Part shown: in pieces, positions 1 to 10,575 of the stretch
How the letters are laid out: every line of letters starts with the position of its first letter
How positions within the stretch are numbered: position 1 is the first letter of the stretch
Assembly: GCF_028858725.1 (NCBI RefSeq)
Contig: NC_084762.1
Span: forward strand, 2,427,374 to 2,491,373
DNA length: 64,000 nucleotides
Direction of reading: 5' to 3'
From: Colius striatus
Taxonomy: Eukaryota > Chordata > Aves > Coliiformes > Coliidae
Notes under the pieces: model-generated
Databases searched by the model: none
The model's input: the letters and a program-made list of their open reading frames with translations, nothing else
Told to the model about the DNA's origin: nothing
Program-made: the position numbers and the translations under genes

Positions 1-33
1 TCCGTTGCTCTCAGTCAGGGGGGATTTGGGGGG

Positions 34-87
34 GCAGCTGGAGCAGCCTGGGGTCTGACAGCAGCTGGAGCAGCCTGGGTGCTGACA
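34..87. repeat. 27-bp tandem duplication at left edge
   Basis: Two adjacent 27-bp units, 34-60 and 61-87, both begin GCAGCTGGAGCAGCCTGGG and end CTGACA, and differ at two positions. It sits in a G-rich stretch at the window edge, so more copies may lie outside. It may be a short minisatellite of the kind common in GC-rich bird DNA. No function is implied. Confidence 0.85.
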
Positions 88-463
88 TCGTGCCACGTCC
101 CCACAGATGTGCCGTGTGTGGCCCACGCCGGGAACTCGGTGCCTCCCTCGCTGGGGCAGAAGCGCAGCCCCCAGGGCGAGGGCCAGGCGGTGCTGTGCCC
201 CTGGCAGAGGGGCAGCAGATCCAGGACACAGCAGCTGGGGGGCTGTTGGGGGCTGGAGGGGGTCTGTTGGGGAACGAGGTGGGGAGATGTAGCCGGGGTG
301 ATGCTGAGAGGGGAGGGGGGTGGGGATGGCAAAGAAGCACAGAGGCACTTTGGTTGCAAAACGCTTCAAAGTCCAAGCGCTCGGCCCGGCCGGCCCAAGC
401 CCCCCACTGACCCTCCTGTGCATCACGAGCTAGGGCTGCCCCCTCCACCCTCATCACCTCTAG

Positions 464-584
464 GTCCCAAAAGGACCACAGCAACACCAACAAGCTGGGC
501 AACACCAACGCCAGCATCATCATCCACGGTAGCTGCCCGGTTCTCTGCTGCGAGGAGGAGGAAGAGAAGGAGGCTGGTGGCTGA
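464..584 (+). CDS. Possible terminal coding exon of an unidentified gene
   Basis: A pyrimidine-rich tract ends in CTCTAG at 463. It is followed by one split-codon base and 39 codons, then TGA at 582-584. The translation starts SQKDHSNTNKLGNTNASIII, is polar and Asn-rich, and then has a run of five Glu (EEEEEKEAGG) before the stop. This composition differs from the Pro/Arg/Gly-rich products of neighbouring frames in this GC-rich DNA. An internal GT at 529-530 (CACG then GTAGCT) could instead end the exon at 528. I do not recognise the protein. No polyadenylation signal was seen nearby, and no partner exon was identified. It could be a chance reading frame. Confidence 0.22.
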
Positions 585-2594
585 GCAGCCAGCCAGAGAT
601 GGAAGAGTGGAGTGATGGCAGAGTTGCTGCCTGTGTTCCATGGTGTGAGCTTCTCAGCCTGGTGAAGGGCTCCTGCAAAGAGAAGGTGTGTCAGATGGAG
701 ATCCCGGGGGGTGCAGGGGAAAGGCTGAGGCAGGAGCTGATGGGTGTCAGCTGGGCACTGAGGGCTTACAGAAGGGAATGTCCTCCCTGAGGAAGAGGCA
801 GTCCTTGATGAGTGGATGAAGGGCCGGCAGTGGATGGAGCGTTTCTGGTGGTCCCTCGCAGCGTCCTTCTGCAAAAAAAACACACGTGGGTTGTCTGCTG
901 GGGCTGTTCCACGTTTTGATCCACAGTCTGCACGCAGGAGGAGCAGCTCCCTTGGCCTAGGGAGGAGTGAACTGCTCTCCCCAGGAACATCAGCCCTACT
1001 GGCAGCCCTCACAGACTGGAGCCTTCCCTTTGGCAGCCAGGCCGTTGCCTTTCCTTGCTCAGAACACCAACCCCCAGGTCAAAACCTCACGCTGAGGTGC
1101 CTCTGGGTTTCTTTTGCAAGCTGCACATCAAACAGCACAGCACTGGCAGTGCTGAGCAGAGGCAGTAAAGGGCACTGCAAAGCACCCCTGTTGACTGGGA
1201 CCTTGCACCATGGCTCTGCCTCGGCACCAATCAACCTCTCGTGCCACCACCTGAGCCCTTTTCCTCTTGTCCTATCTCACTTGCTACTTGGGAGCAGAGA
1301 CCAACCCCAATCTTGCTACAACATCCTTTCAGTTACAGAGAGCAACCGAGCCTCCCTCAGCCTTCCACACCTCTCCCAAAAGGCAGAAGAGACCCTCCCT
1401 GTGCCTCCCGTGGTGGCATTCTCACCGTAAGGCCACGTCCACTCCCCGGCTGGTCCCTGCTCACTGGGGCTGGTGTCTCTCGGCTGGCTGGAAGCTACGC
1501 AGCTGTAGCTGCTGCACTCTGCAAGGCACGGGGAGTGAGCCCCTGCTGCTTGAGCAGCCTGGTGGAGAAGGAGGCCAAGCTCCCCTACAAAAAATGAGTC
1601 ATTTCAGATAAAAACACGTAGCTTTGGGAAGAGCCGACCCCTCAAACATGTCCTGGCTGTCAGGTTCCAGGTGAGGCAGTGAATAGCAGCAGTTACTCTG
1701 ATACTCCATCAGTCTGTCTGATTACACTATTGATTTTTGCTATGCTTGACATCCCCAAACTTGCTCCTGTAAGAGGAACAGTCTTCCTATTTTTAGATAT
1801 GCTGCCAATATTTCTTCTTCCAATAGAATTCCTGCCTGGTTTGATCCTAATGAACCCCCCAAAGGGCACTTGCCAGGTTATGTCAAGGGGAAGATTCCCT
1901 GCAGCAATACTTTTTCTCTGCCTGTATTATTCTCACCTTAACTGCCAGATTCCAACAGGCCTCCAGCAGCACACCACAGCCTGGTTGTGGCCAGTGCTCA
2001 GACACATCCTTTGTGTTCTTCAGGGAGGAGCAAGCTGCCACGAATCAGGACTTACCTGGCAGCTGGTGGCTCTGCTCTCATGAATTATTTACACCCTTGC
2101 ACTTACAAAAGAACTGCAAGGATCTACATGATGACAAGCAAAAAAAAGCAAATTTGACCTTTGAACTTGGTAGCAAGTTGAAGTTCATCTGCAGAGATGA
2201 AAGACACAAACTAGCTGGTGCTGTCAGAAGCAGCTCTAAGAGGAAGCACCCGTCACCCCTGCAGCGCCCACAGCCTCTGCATTTAACTGTGCTGCAGCTC
2301 TCCTTCCTTACAGAAACCAAACATTTTCCTGCAACCACTTCAGAAACAGCTAACAGCTTATCCTGCTTTAAATAGTTCCTTTCCCCTGTGTGCCTTACGT
2401 AGCTAAAGGAGTCAGAAGCATTTCACTCTGTACAATGATGCTAATTCCTTTATCACATGCTTTAGTCAAAGGAAAGGCTACCAAGAGGCAGCCAAGGAGC
2501 AGTGTGTGAGCGTCAGCACTCTGCATCCAGGGGCCAGGGGAATAGACTCAAACTGCAGAAAAGGCAAGGGACATACAATGAGAAGGTTTCTTAC
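585..2594. other. Intergenic DNA, no gene recognised
   Basis: GC-rich at first, becoming mixed. It contains long overlapping reading frames on both strands that look like by-products of base composition, one CR1 fragment at 1258-1375, and scattered splice-like motifs, for example a minus-strand CCAG then GTAAGT at about 2055. Nothing else can be supported. Confidence 0.5.
1258..1375 (-). mobile_element. CR1 retrotransposon fragment
   Basis: The segment around CTTGTCCTATCTCACTTGCT, followed by GAGACCAACCCC and a CTTTCAG block, matches the reverse complement of the CR1 region just downstream of the reverse transcriptase, as remembered from bird genomes. It is truncated at both ends and diverged. 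Confidence 0.75.
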
Positions 2595-2750
2595 CTAATG
2601 AGAGCAGTGAATCACTGAGACAGCTGCAAAAACCTGGCAGGGTGACACAAGTGCCAGGCTTCCCTGGGGCCGTACAACACCCTGAGCTCGGTTCCGCTGG
2701 ATGGGTCCACGATCGTTGTCGTAAAGATGGAGCCTGCCCAAACTGCATCC
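2595..2750 (-). CDS. Possible coding exon 2 of a small minus-strand gene
   Basis: Read on the minus strand, the acceptor CCTTTCCCAATTCCAACAG ends at 2751, and the donor TTAG then GTAAGAA is at 2595/2594. The exon is 156 nt and holds several CpGs. Entered with one split-codon base, it reads DAVWAGSIFTTTIV, then VDPSSGTELRVLYG, and stops at TGA (2614-2612). That phase is the one supplied by the exon-like segment at 7758-7864; joined, they give a 77-residue product. The other two frames also stay open for most or all of the exon, so the frame is not proven. The stop lies only 17 nt before the donor. No family was recognised. The 5-kb gap to the partner leaves room for missed exons. Confidence 0.28.
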   Translation of the reverse strand, partial: GCSLGRLHLYDNDRGPIQRNRAQGVVRPQGSLALVSPCQVFAAVSVIHCSH

Positions 2751-4095
2751 CTGTTGGAATTGGGAAAGGCATTTTGTTGGCCATCCGAGAGCCCAACAGA
2801 CCTTCTCCCAGCAGGGAGCTGTCACTTGATCCCAGGCCTCACCTTCCCAAACCCCTGTGAAGGAACAGGAGAGTGTAACAGTGAAGTAACCGGCCTCAGA
2901 CCTTCAGGGCTATTTTATCCTTTCCCGAGACTAATCAAAGTAGTTCTGGCATTAGGCTATGGAAGCAACCCTAGGGAAGAGTTTGGACTGTTGTCTGATG
3001 AAGGTTGGAATATAAAAGGACACTTTTGCCTTTGAATTTGCCATTTGAGACACCACAATGAAGAGAAAAAGCTTTAGAAGTGGCAGCAGTCCTTACCAAA
3101 CACCTCGCTGTTCCTCCCCAAGTTCTGCTCAAACAAAGGTACTTACAACTTTAAATGCCTTCAGAGCTAAAAACCTAAGCCTTGGAAATGTGCTACCTAT
3201 GTCACTGGGTTGGGGTTTTTTTCCAGCTTTACTGGCAGCTTTACACAGCTTCCATGTGCCTACACTCCTTCCTTCTCCACGCTCACAGGAAAAACAAGCT
3301 GCCCAAGGGCCAAAGGCACCAGACCATTTGATGCAGCTACATGTCCTGCCTTGATGGCTACATTCTGTGGCTTCTGTGATATCCACTAGCTTGAACGTGA
3401 GAGAAATAGCTGTAAAAACTACAATGTAAGACAAGTAGCAAAAGCATTGCCAGCACAGGCTATCTGTGTAGAGATACAGAGAGCAAGAGATGAGCCACCA
3501 CATCTGACACTGCGCACTGTTCCCCGTCACGTCGGCCCACTGAGCCCCTGTTGGGAGCAAGCATCTAAAGACTAACAGGAAAGGAAGACCAAACCTTTCC
3601 AACCAACTGGGAAAGGAAAAGCAGCAGTGAAGCACCAGCAGGAATGAAACGCAGCTAGAAGGAAATTAAAACCAGCTACCCCAGAACGTGTGTGTGAATT
3701 AAACGGGAGCTGGGGAAGTGAGAATGAAAATAGGAAGGGACATTGGAACTAATAAAAGAGCTGGATTTCTTTTCCTTTGCATGATGGTATCATTTACTGA
3801 GAGTCAAGGCATGTTTGTTGTCTGGAGAGCTCGGCTGCACATGGACACTTTGTGAGAGCAGCTCTCTCAGCAGGTACAGTTAATGCAGCACCTTTGTCAT
3901 GACCTAGAAGGTCTGATCAAGCCACCAGCCACCTCTGTGGTCTGGGCTGCAAGGGGAAAAAGAATGCATGGGATGGGTTTGATGTCCAACATGAATTGCA
4001 AGAAGACTGCATGAACTGCATTCCTGGGATCTGGGGAGTGTTTATGCTAGTCAGGAGAGAAAGAGAACCTCCAAATGCATCCAAAACACGACCTG

Positions 4096-4131
4096 TACAG
4101 GTCCCTTCCAACCCCTACCATTCTGTGATTC
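4096..4131 (+). mobile_element. CR1 3'-terminal fragment
   Basis: GGTCCCTTCCAACCCCTACC followed by ATTCTGTGATTC is the characteristic 3' terminus of bird CR1 in plus orientation. Only this tip is recognisable; the upstream sequence does not match. Confidence 0.75.
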
Positions 4132-5976
4132 CTGTGCTAGGCAATTTTTCCAACACTTCCTTTGGTTCCAAACGTGCACAAACAAACTGAAGGACACCAC
4201 AAAGCCCCACACAAGAGCAAGACACAGCAAGATTAAATACACTGCAAGAGCTACTTAAAATTATTCAAAAGCTGAAAGAGCCTTAACATCACAGAGCCAG
4301 CTTTACAGAAACCAAATTGTAAGGTACAAGAACACATCCCTTCTGGAATCACAGCCCAGTAATTGCACCTCTGCCCCCACGATCCCTTCCCAGGGGATCT
4401 TCTCTAAGGAGGAGGCTCCAGCTCCCCAGCTCTTCCCACACGCAGGGCTCGGCTCTGAATGCCTCATTTTCCCGAGCTGTATCGCTGCCTCCCTCCTCCT
4501 GCCTGATTTCTCAATACACGGCAGCCTTTTTAAGCACCAGTTTTTCTTCCTCCCATACTTTGCTCCACTGGTACCTCACAAACTCACTTTTCTAAATGGA
4601 TGTGTTGGCTGCTGAGTGCCCCCCTGGGCAAGACGGTGTTCTCAGCAGCACTGCAAGAGAACAAACGCAGCCTGCTACTCGTTAGAAGTCTGCTGATGGC
4701 CTCAGACCTTCCTGGTATTGAAGATTCATCAGTTTCTTTTTCCATGAGCATGTATTTGAATGCAGCATTTTGAAGGCAGAGCAAGGGGTACCTAGTACAT
4801 CCCGGGAAGGTCTCCATCTGCATACAAAAGGGCTGTTGTGGTGGCACGGCACTGAATTTACTGGTGCATTGCCAGAGCTTGCAGATATTAACCATAAATT
4901 CAGACACAGGGACAAAAAAGATGTTTGTGCTGTGTGCTGGAGCCTCGGAGGAGGATGTTTGCACACTCCCTGCCCCTGCACAAGGAAAGCACACCCTGCT
5001 GCACACCCCTGCACGGACGCAGGAGCCCGAGAGCCAGCGTTCTAACAAGAAACAAACCAACCAAGCCATCACCACAACCTACCAAGGGATTTCTCTTTAG
5101 GGCTGGCAATCACTGTTTGCAGTGTGTCCCACCTAAAGAGGCTCAGACACTGCTCTGTCCACGTGGCTGCGGTTTTGTCCCCATTTCCTCAGCTTCTACG
5201 ATGGGAAAGAGCGTTAATGGTCAAGTCAGGGAACGTTTCCAGACTTACATCAGCCCCTTCCAAAGCCGATTGTAAGCCCCTGGTCTTGCCTGATCTTGAG
5301 GAATAACCAAGTAAGAGCAACAAAAGCACATAAATGATGTAAACTGTGGAAAGCCAGGGGGCTTGAGCCTTCCAGATGTTTCTGAGCGCAGACACGAGCT
5401 GCTGTATTCAACCACTGAGGCGCTTCTAAAAACCACGTTGAGTCACCCTGTTCTTGTTCAAAGTTGCCTTTGGTGCTCTGCTGCCTTCACACCAACAACC
5501 AGCATCCCAGTCCTTGCTGTGAGGCATGGTTTGCCCTATCAGGAGAGGAAGAGAAACACCACGCAGAGGTAATCCCCCAGAAAGCAGCCGGGGTGGGTGT
5601 GCAGTACACCAGCACACGTCCATCAGTCAGAACGGGACACAAGTCAAGAAATGAGCTGATCTATAGCACAGGCCCCGGCTTCCAACTGCAAAGGGGTGTG
5701 AAATGAAGTGCCTGGAGGAGCAGGCTGTGGGGAGGGGAGGAAGGGGCCATTTGTACCACATAATGACAGAACTCCTTCATTTATTCACTCTCTGAGGCAG
5801 CTGAAGCCTGCAGCCAGGCAATCTGAACTCAAAACAGAGGATATGAAACTTAGGAAATAGCAGTGTAAAGGTGGAATAAAATCACTCTGTCAGAGAACAG
5901 CTAGAGAGAGAAAACAACCCAGGGTTTCTATTAAATAAAAGCTAGAGAAACCAGACAGGTTCAGTTCAGACAAAAC

Positions 5977-6047
5977 ACTGCCAGGGCAACCCAAGCCACG
6001 GTCACTGCCAGAGCAGCACCAGCCACAGTCACTGCCACAGCAGCCCA
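5977..6047. repeat. 27-bp minisatellite, about 2.6 copies
   Basis: Units 5994-6020 and 6021-6047 share AGCCAC, TCACTGCCA and AGCAGC and differ at about four of 27 positions. A third partial copy precedes them from 5977. The array abuts the truncated end of the CR1 element at 6055, where that element would be expected to continue. Confidence 0.8.
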
Positions 6048-6054
6048 AGCCAAC

Positions 6055-6445
6055 TGGCCTCTCTCCAGCACTTCCCTGTCCCTCTTGAGCTGAAGAACCC
6101 AAAACTGGACACAGGACTCCAGATGACGCCTCACTAGGGCAGAGTAGAGGGGGAGAAGGACGTCCCTTGACCTGCTGCCCACACTCTTCTTGATGCATCC
6201 CAGGCTGCCATTGGCTCTTTGGCCAAGAGGGCACATTGCTGGCTCATGGTTAGTTTGTTATCAATCAGCACTCCCAGGTCTCTCTCTGCAGAGCTGCTCT
6301 TCAGCAGTTTGACCCCCAGCCTGTCCTGGTGCAGGGGGTTGTTCCTTCCCAGATGCAGAACTCTGCACTTTCCATCCCCTCTGCTAAGTACCCTATAGAT
6401 ACCTGAGTCACATTCCCACTTTTCACACACTCCTGTTTCCTCCTC
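6055..6445 (-). mobile_element. CR1 retrotransposon fragment with decayed reverse-transcriptase end
   Basis: On the minus strand this translates in pieces to the C-terminal part of the CR1 reverse-transcriptase protein: [13 protein letters not shown], then [20 protein letters not shown], then after a frameshift near 6230 [20 protein letters not shown]. The element stops at about 6055 against a minisatellite. It is a dead 5'-truncated copy. Confidence 0.92.
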
Positions 6446-7615
6446 TACACCCTCTCCAGCACAGTTGTGTGTCAGTTAGTTCCCCACCTTAAAAACAGCC
6501 TTATTCCCTGAGACCTGCACCAAACCACCCCAAGCACCCATTAACAAAGACAGAAACAAGCAATGAGCTCCCTCAGTTACTTTCCATGTGGGTGCAGTGT
6601 CTCGTGCTGCCCGTCCCACAGACTGTAAGCTGTCTGCAAGAAGGGACATGTCCACCTTTTCTGGTAAGCAGTACAGAACATACGGTCAGCACACCACAAA
6701 AAGGCAGCAGGTGCTGCTGCTTACACTTGCACTGGACAGAGACTGGGAAAAAACGAGGAGGGAAAGATAGATTGTAGTCAGAAAACGTGAAGTGGGAAAG
6801 TTCTGAGCTTTCCTTCAACCTGTCTAATGGCAAGGAGGAATTGTCCACTTCTTCCACTAAACAGAGCTGTCATTTTATAGGAACTAACAACAGATTTGGC
6901 CTCTGTGTTGGTCTTTGTGACTGCATATTGTGATTTCCATTTGTCTGCCTTTATGTATTTGCTTGAGCAGACTGCATGGAGTGGTTCACTGATTGCACAC
7001 CATAGAGGTGTTTTCCCTTCCTCATGAAGATCCCTCCCCAGGGAATGCAGCCTCCTGTCTATTGCTTTTTTGGCTTTGAATAGCTGAGAGACAAATTAAC
7101 ATCCCCTTGACTGGAGCATGGACTGGGGCGTTCCTCTGCCAGTTCTCACTTTCTTTCATCTGCCTCCTGAGCAGCCTTTGCTAATCCTTCTACTTCAAAC
7201 TTCAAGTGGTTCAATTTCCCTCTGACTCATTTACATGACCTGAAGAAGATTTCCACTGAGGAACCAGCCACATTGGCTCTTTCTCTCTCTTTTCTCCCAT
7301 GGGACCACAGGTCATCTCAGCTCCTCCAGCAAAGCGAGAATGTGAGGAAGAAGAAGTGCTGAAGGGATAACTAGGCTGTGACAGAAGTTGTGCAAAACAG
7401 CTCATCTGTGTTCCTGCACAGCTGTAGCAATCCTGCACCCCAAGTGCTTTGCACCCTTCTCAAACCTCGTTCCCATGTGACAATCTCAAGTGGCTCAAAA
7501 ACCTCATCACGTGTATCAAAACTGACACTCTCCTTAACACGTGGTAGTGAATTCTCCAGCACAGCACCTGCTATTGGACTTGGAAGACAACAGGCTTCTG
7601 GCCATCACAACATAC

Positions 7616-7655
7616 CTGTAGTGCTTGTTACTGCTCTGTAGTACCTGTTACTGCT
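7616..7655. repeat. 20-bp tandem duplication
   Basis: Units 7616-7635 and 7636-7655 both read CTGTAGT, two variable positions apart, then TGTTACTGCT. It is a local slippage product; nothing suggests a function. Confidence 0.85.
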
Positions 7656-7757
7656 CTGTTCCTCCAGTTGCACACTGATAAACCAAAGCCCATCAAAGAC
7701 TCTCAATCAAAACAACTGTGGTAGCTACTTTCCCACCTGGAAGAAACTGAGACTTAC

Positions 7758-7864
7758 CTGGCTGGGTCTTGTGAAGCCTCCAGCAGCACAGGTAATGGCT
7801 GTGTGTGCAACAAGGGAACAGCAGGTCCTCCGTCCTCCTGCTGCTCCGTCATGGCTAGAGTTCA
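7758..7864 (-). CDS. Possible first coding exon of a small minus-strand gene
   Basis: The minus strand shows a long pyrimidine tract ending TGTGCCCTTCAG at 7865 and a near-perfect donor, CCAG then GTAAGTC, at 7758/7757, giving a 107-nt exon. It contains ATG at 7852-7850 in good context (GCC before, A after), with an in-frame TGA just upstream at 7864-7862. The frame reads MTEQQEDGGPAVPLLHTQPL, then PVLLEASQDPA, leaving two bases of a split codon. It lies downstream of CTDP1 in the same orientation, so it would belong to a neighbouring gene. KCNG2 follows CTDP1 in human, but this is not a KCNG2 sequence I recognise. A second open frame (two leading bases, no ATG) would make it an internal exon. 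Confidence 0.33.
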
Positions 7865-9198
7865 CTGAAGGGCACAAGGGAGGGGACAAGCCAAGCCAAG
7901 TACATCAATGGGAACTGGACAAGGAAAAGAAAGAGGATTTGGAGGCTCTGCTGTGGAGAGAAGCAGAAGTAATGCACAGCTGTCCTCCTATTTTAACATT
8001 TCTGTCACATAAAGGCACCTATTTTTCTGTGGTATCAACTTGAAGGCTCAGCTACCAGGGAGCAGCTCCACTTCCCAACAACTTCTGTGTGCTTTTGTTT
8101 TCTAATTACAAATGCTTCATGAATGCTTTCCCTTTGGCTAGGCCTGATTTAATAATGTATGGGAATGATTTCTCATGCTGAATTTTCAGCTACATCAAGA
8201 GATCCACTTCCTTAACAGGATCACTATATATTCATTCTCAACTTGTCATCTGCTGCAACATCCACTGCAGTAAAATGAGGCAGAGCTGAGACACCTTCAG
8301 GTACCACTCCAGGTTTGTGTGTGTGGATTTTCACACTTGTAAGACAGGCACCTATTAGTGCCAAGAAGGGAACTTGAGACAGCAGAGGCTCAGGAAGCTT
8401 AGTGAAGCAGCTGTGCTGTCTGCCCTTCTGTGCTGAATGCCAGGCCTGGTACCCCTCAGAAGCCAGCACTGCCCCCCAAGCTCAGCAGCCTCAGCACCAG
8501 TCTGGTCTGTGATTCTGCTCTGAGAGAGCCCTCTCTGGCTGCAGGTCTTTGCCACCTACCTGCATTGGGAGACTTCTTGCTGGTAGGTTTGCCAGGGCAC
8601 GGAACTTCCCAGTTATTGCATCTTCAGTTTCCATTCCTCTCTCCTGCCCACGTAGACAGAGAGGCTGGTGACCAGTTCACGAGCTGAATGAGCAGGAGCC
8701 TGCTCCTGGCCAGAAGCAGCCTCAATACCTTCCCACCGTGCTTCTCAGCCCTGCCTGCACTAGGTCTCCTCATCCCAAGGGCTGGAGAGCAGCGGTTATT
8801 AGAGCTCCCTAAGTAATGTCACAGTACGAATTGTCTGTGTCACGAGGGTTGTTGGAGGCCAGCTTGGCTGTAATTCGGGCAGCACGCTGCCTCTCCCAGG
8901 GCTCTGTGGGCCAAACCAAAACTGCAGGTTCTGGCAGCTGCCACAGAAACAGAGCACTTGCCCTTTCACAAGGACCAGGCCTGTTGTTCTGTTGCACGCT
9001 GCATCTCACCTGGAGATGTCCAGCTTGCTTTGATGGAGAGCTGCAGCTCTGTAAATACCCAGGAAATTTAACATCATTCCATGGAAAACAGGATTTTTGT
9101 CCTGTGGATGCTGGCTTTGCATTCTGCAGTGCAAAAGCAGTACTAATCTGAAAAGAGCCTCCTGTTTTCTCAGTCTTCCTCTTATTGCTTTCATGCAG
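7865..9198. other. Intergenic DNA with weak exon-like segments
   Basis: No secure gene. Two weak candidates are noted: a minus-strand terminal-exon-like frame at 8809-8903, and a plus-strand 38-nt segment at 8545-8582 (acceptor after CTCTCTGGCTGCAG, donor GCTG then GTAGGT). The latter has the phase needed to precede the plus-strand segment at 9199. No repeat family was recognised. Confidence 0.4.
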
Positions 9199-9279
9199 CT
9201 TTGAAAACCAGGCTGCCACTCATAAACCAGCTGACATTCTACTGAAATCTTCTCTTTGTTTCACTGCTACGTGGCAAAG
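9199..9279 (+). CDS. Candidate exon 1 of 6, antisense gene of unknown function (5' partial)
   Basis: Both splice sites are excellent by eye: a long pyrimidine tract containing CTTCCTCTTATTGCTTTC, then ATGCAG, and a donor CAAAG then GTAAGTATT. The exon is 81 nt. Only the frame with one leading base stays open: FENQAATHKPADILLKSSL, then CFTATWQ, leaving AG of a split codon. That phase matches the next candidate exon at 12420, where AG plus T gives Ser. The implied intron (9280-12419) runs across the CTDP1 last exon on the other strand. No ATG is present, so earlier exons would be needed unless translation starts at the ATG at 12783. Confidence 0.33.
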
Positions 9280-9698
9280 GTAAGTATTCTTGCACCAGAA
9301 AGAACTCCCTTTCAACCACACCATCTGAGTCAAAGATTCCTCTCTGGCATCGTGTTTTAAAATGATTTCTCTCTCTGGTTGCCAACAATTGGTCATAAAC
9401 CACAGTTCCAGCCTCAGAAATGCAACACCACAGCGATAGCTCTGACGGTGCCTTCAGAGGTCAGAGAGACCTGAGATAACGTCACAGTGCAAGAGAACAC
9501 AAACCCAAGACAAGGAGACCTTCTGAGCCTGTGCTCCTCTTCTCTGCCCCAGCTGCCTGCCAGAACCTACCAACTGGCACCCGCCATCAGTGTTTGTCAC
9601 AACTTTCAGGCAGGGCAAAGGGCAGTGGCACGGAAAGGCGGCTTCTACCCGGTGGAAGCAAATGAAGGGAAAGGGAAACAAAGAGTACAAAATGAATT

Positions 9699-9704
9699 TT
9701 TATT
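9699..9704 (-). terminator. CTDP1: Candidate distal polyadenylation signal of CTDP1
   Basis: TTTATT on the plus strand is AATAAA on the minus strand, about 870 nt past the CTDP1 stop codon. It is followed by T-rich DNA on the minus strand. Use of this site rather than the proximal one at 10120 is not decidable from sequence. Confidence 0.4.
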
Positions 9705-10119
9705 AAATGAAAGAAAATCTGTTTTGTGGGTCAAATATGAAATAGAATATACAAAAAACTTTACATCAGATCTCTTGTCAAAGAAATGAAACCCTACCTA
9801 GACCGAAGCAGCACTCGCTCTTTGCAGGACAACACGAATGGGTGAATATGCTTCTGGTGGCAGTACAGGATCACACAGTGTGCTGTGCTAAACTTCTGCT
9901 TACAGAGGAAAGTTCAAAATCTAACCCGTGTCCCTAAAGAACCCAACTATTCCACAAAGTAACTTAAAACCATGAGTTCTGAGCCCTATGTATGCTCTTA
10001 GAAGCAAACGCCAGGTGGGCCAAGAGCGGGGTTCACAAAGCTTGCATATCACATTCTCTGCTCTATACAAATATAAAGTGTTCTTTCTTACTTTAAAAAC
10101 CCTTTTACATTTGACAGCA

Positions 10120-10125
10120 TTTATT
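10120..10125 (-). terminator. CTDP1: Candidate proximal polyadenylation signal of CTDP1
   Basis: TTTATT on the plus strand, AATAAA on the minus strand, about 450 nt past the stop codon. It would give the shorter 3' untranslated region. Confidence 0.4.
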
Positions 10126-10575
10126 TGTGGAAAAGGGTGACCAGTTCATCAGGTTCCTGCTGTACTACCCAGACAATTCCACCTCCTGGATCTGCTCCTC
10201 CGTGCCGAGGACCGTCACCCACAGACCACAGCCTGCGGCGTATTTTAACAAGCGGCTGCACGCCTAGTGACCCATCTGTGTATCGCTGTCCTGCCTATGA
10301 AGGTTCTGCAGAGCTCCTAACACGTCTTTGGCATAGCACACCAAGTCCCATTTCACACTTTTTGTTTGTTTAAAAAAGTATATTTTCCTTTAGTAAAACA
10401 CCTTAAAAACATCTGCTCCCGATTCTGCAAAATAACGTGTCACCTCTTGTGTTGCTTTGCAAAATATACACACACATCTCGGGCACCATGGAGCAGCGCC
10501 GCCAGGGGCTGGCTGCAGCCCCACCCGCTCCTCACGAGTCCCACACCGTTACGGACCCCGGCTTCTGCCTGGCTC

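Larger units (their letters stand above)
2751..7757. other. Intergenic or intronic DNA with CR1 and short repeats
   Basis: No supported exon. It holds a CR1 3' terminus at 4096-4131, a CR1 body at 6055-6445 flanked by a 27-bp minisatellite, and a 20-bp duplication at 7616-7655. A reading frame beginning ATG at 3058 (MKRKSFRSGSSPYQTPRCS) has a good Kozak context and reaches a weak donor after 3138. It was left out because no partner could be fixed. If the minus-strand segments at 7758-7864 and 2595-2750 are joined, this stretch is their intron. Confidence 0.5.
9680..10575 (-). other. CTDP1: Probable CTDP1 3' untranslated region
   Basis: It starts directly after the CTDP1 stop codon and runs to the farther of two AATAAA motifs on the minus strand. 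The left limit is an estimate of 20 nt past that signal. No repeat or other gene is visible inside it. Confidence 0.55.

Noticed and set aside
79-615. 178-codon plus-strand frame with an Arg/Lys-rich end
   Set aside because: Low-complexity Gly/Pro/Arg product of base composition; no splice or family support.
11-1012. 333-codon minus-strand open frame at the left edge
   Set aside because: Pro/Ser/Arg/Leu-rich composition typical of the antisense of GC-rich DNA. It has no family resemblance, competes with long frames on the plus strand, and overlaps the candidate exon at 464.
816-1430. 204-codon plus-strand frame
   Set aside because: Part of it runs antisense through a CR1 fragment (1258-1375), and no domain was recognised.
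3129-3635. 168-codon minus-strand frame rich in Cys, Trp and Phe
   Set aside because: Composition looks like translated non-coding DNA; no homologous family recognised.
1-9700. Search for KCNG2, expected next to CTDP1 by human gene order
   Set aside because: No potassium-channel domain, pore motif or T1 domain was recognisable on either strand.
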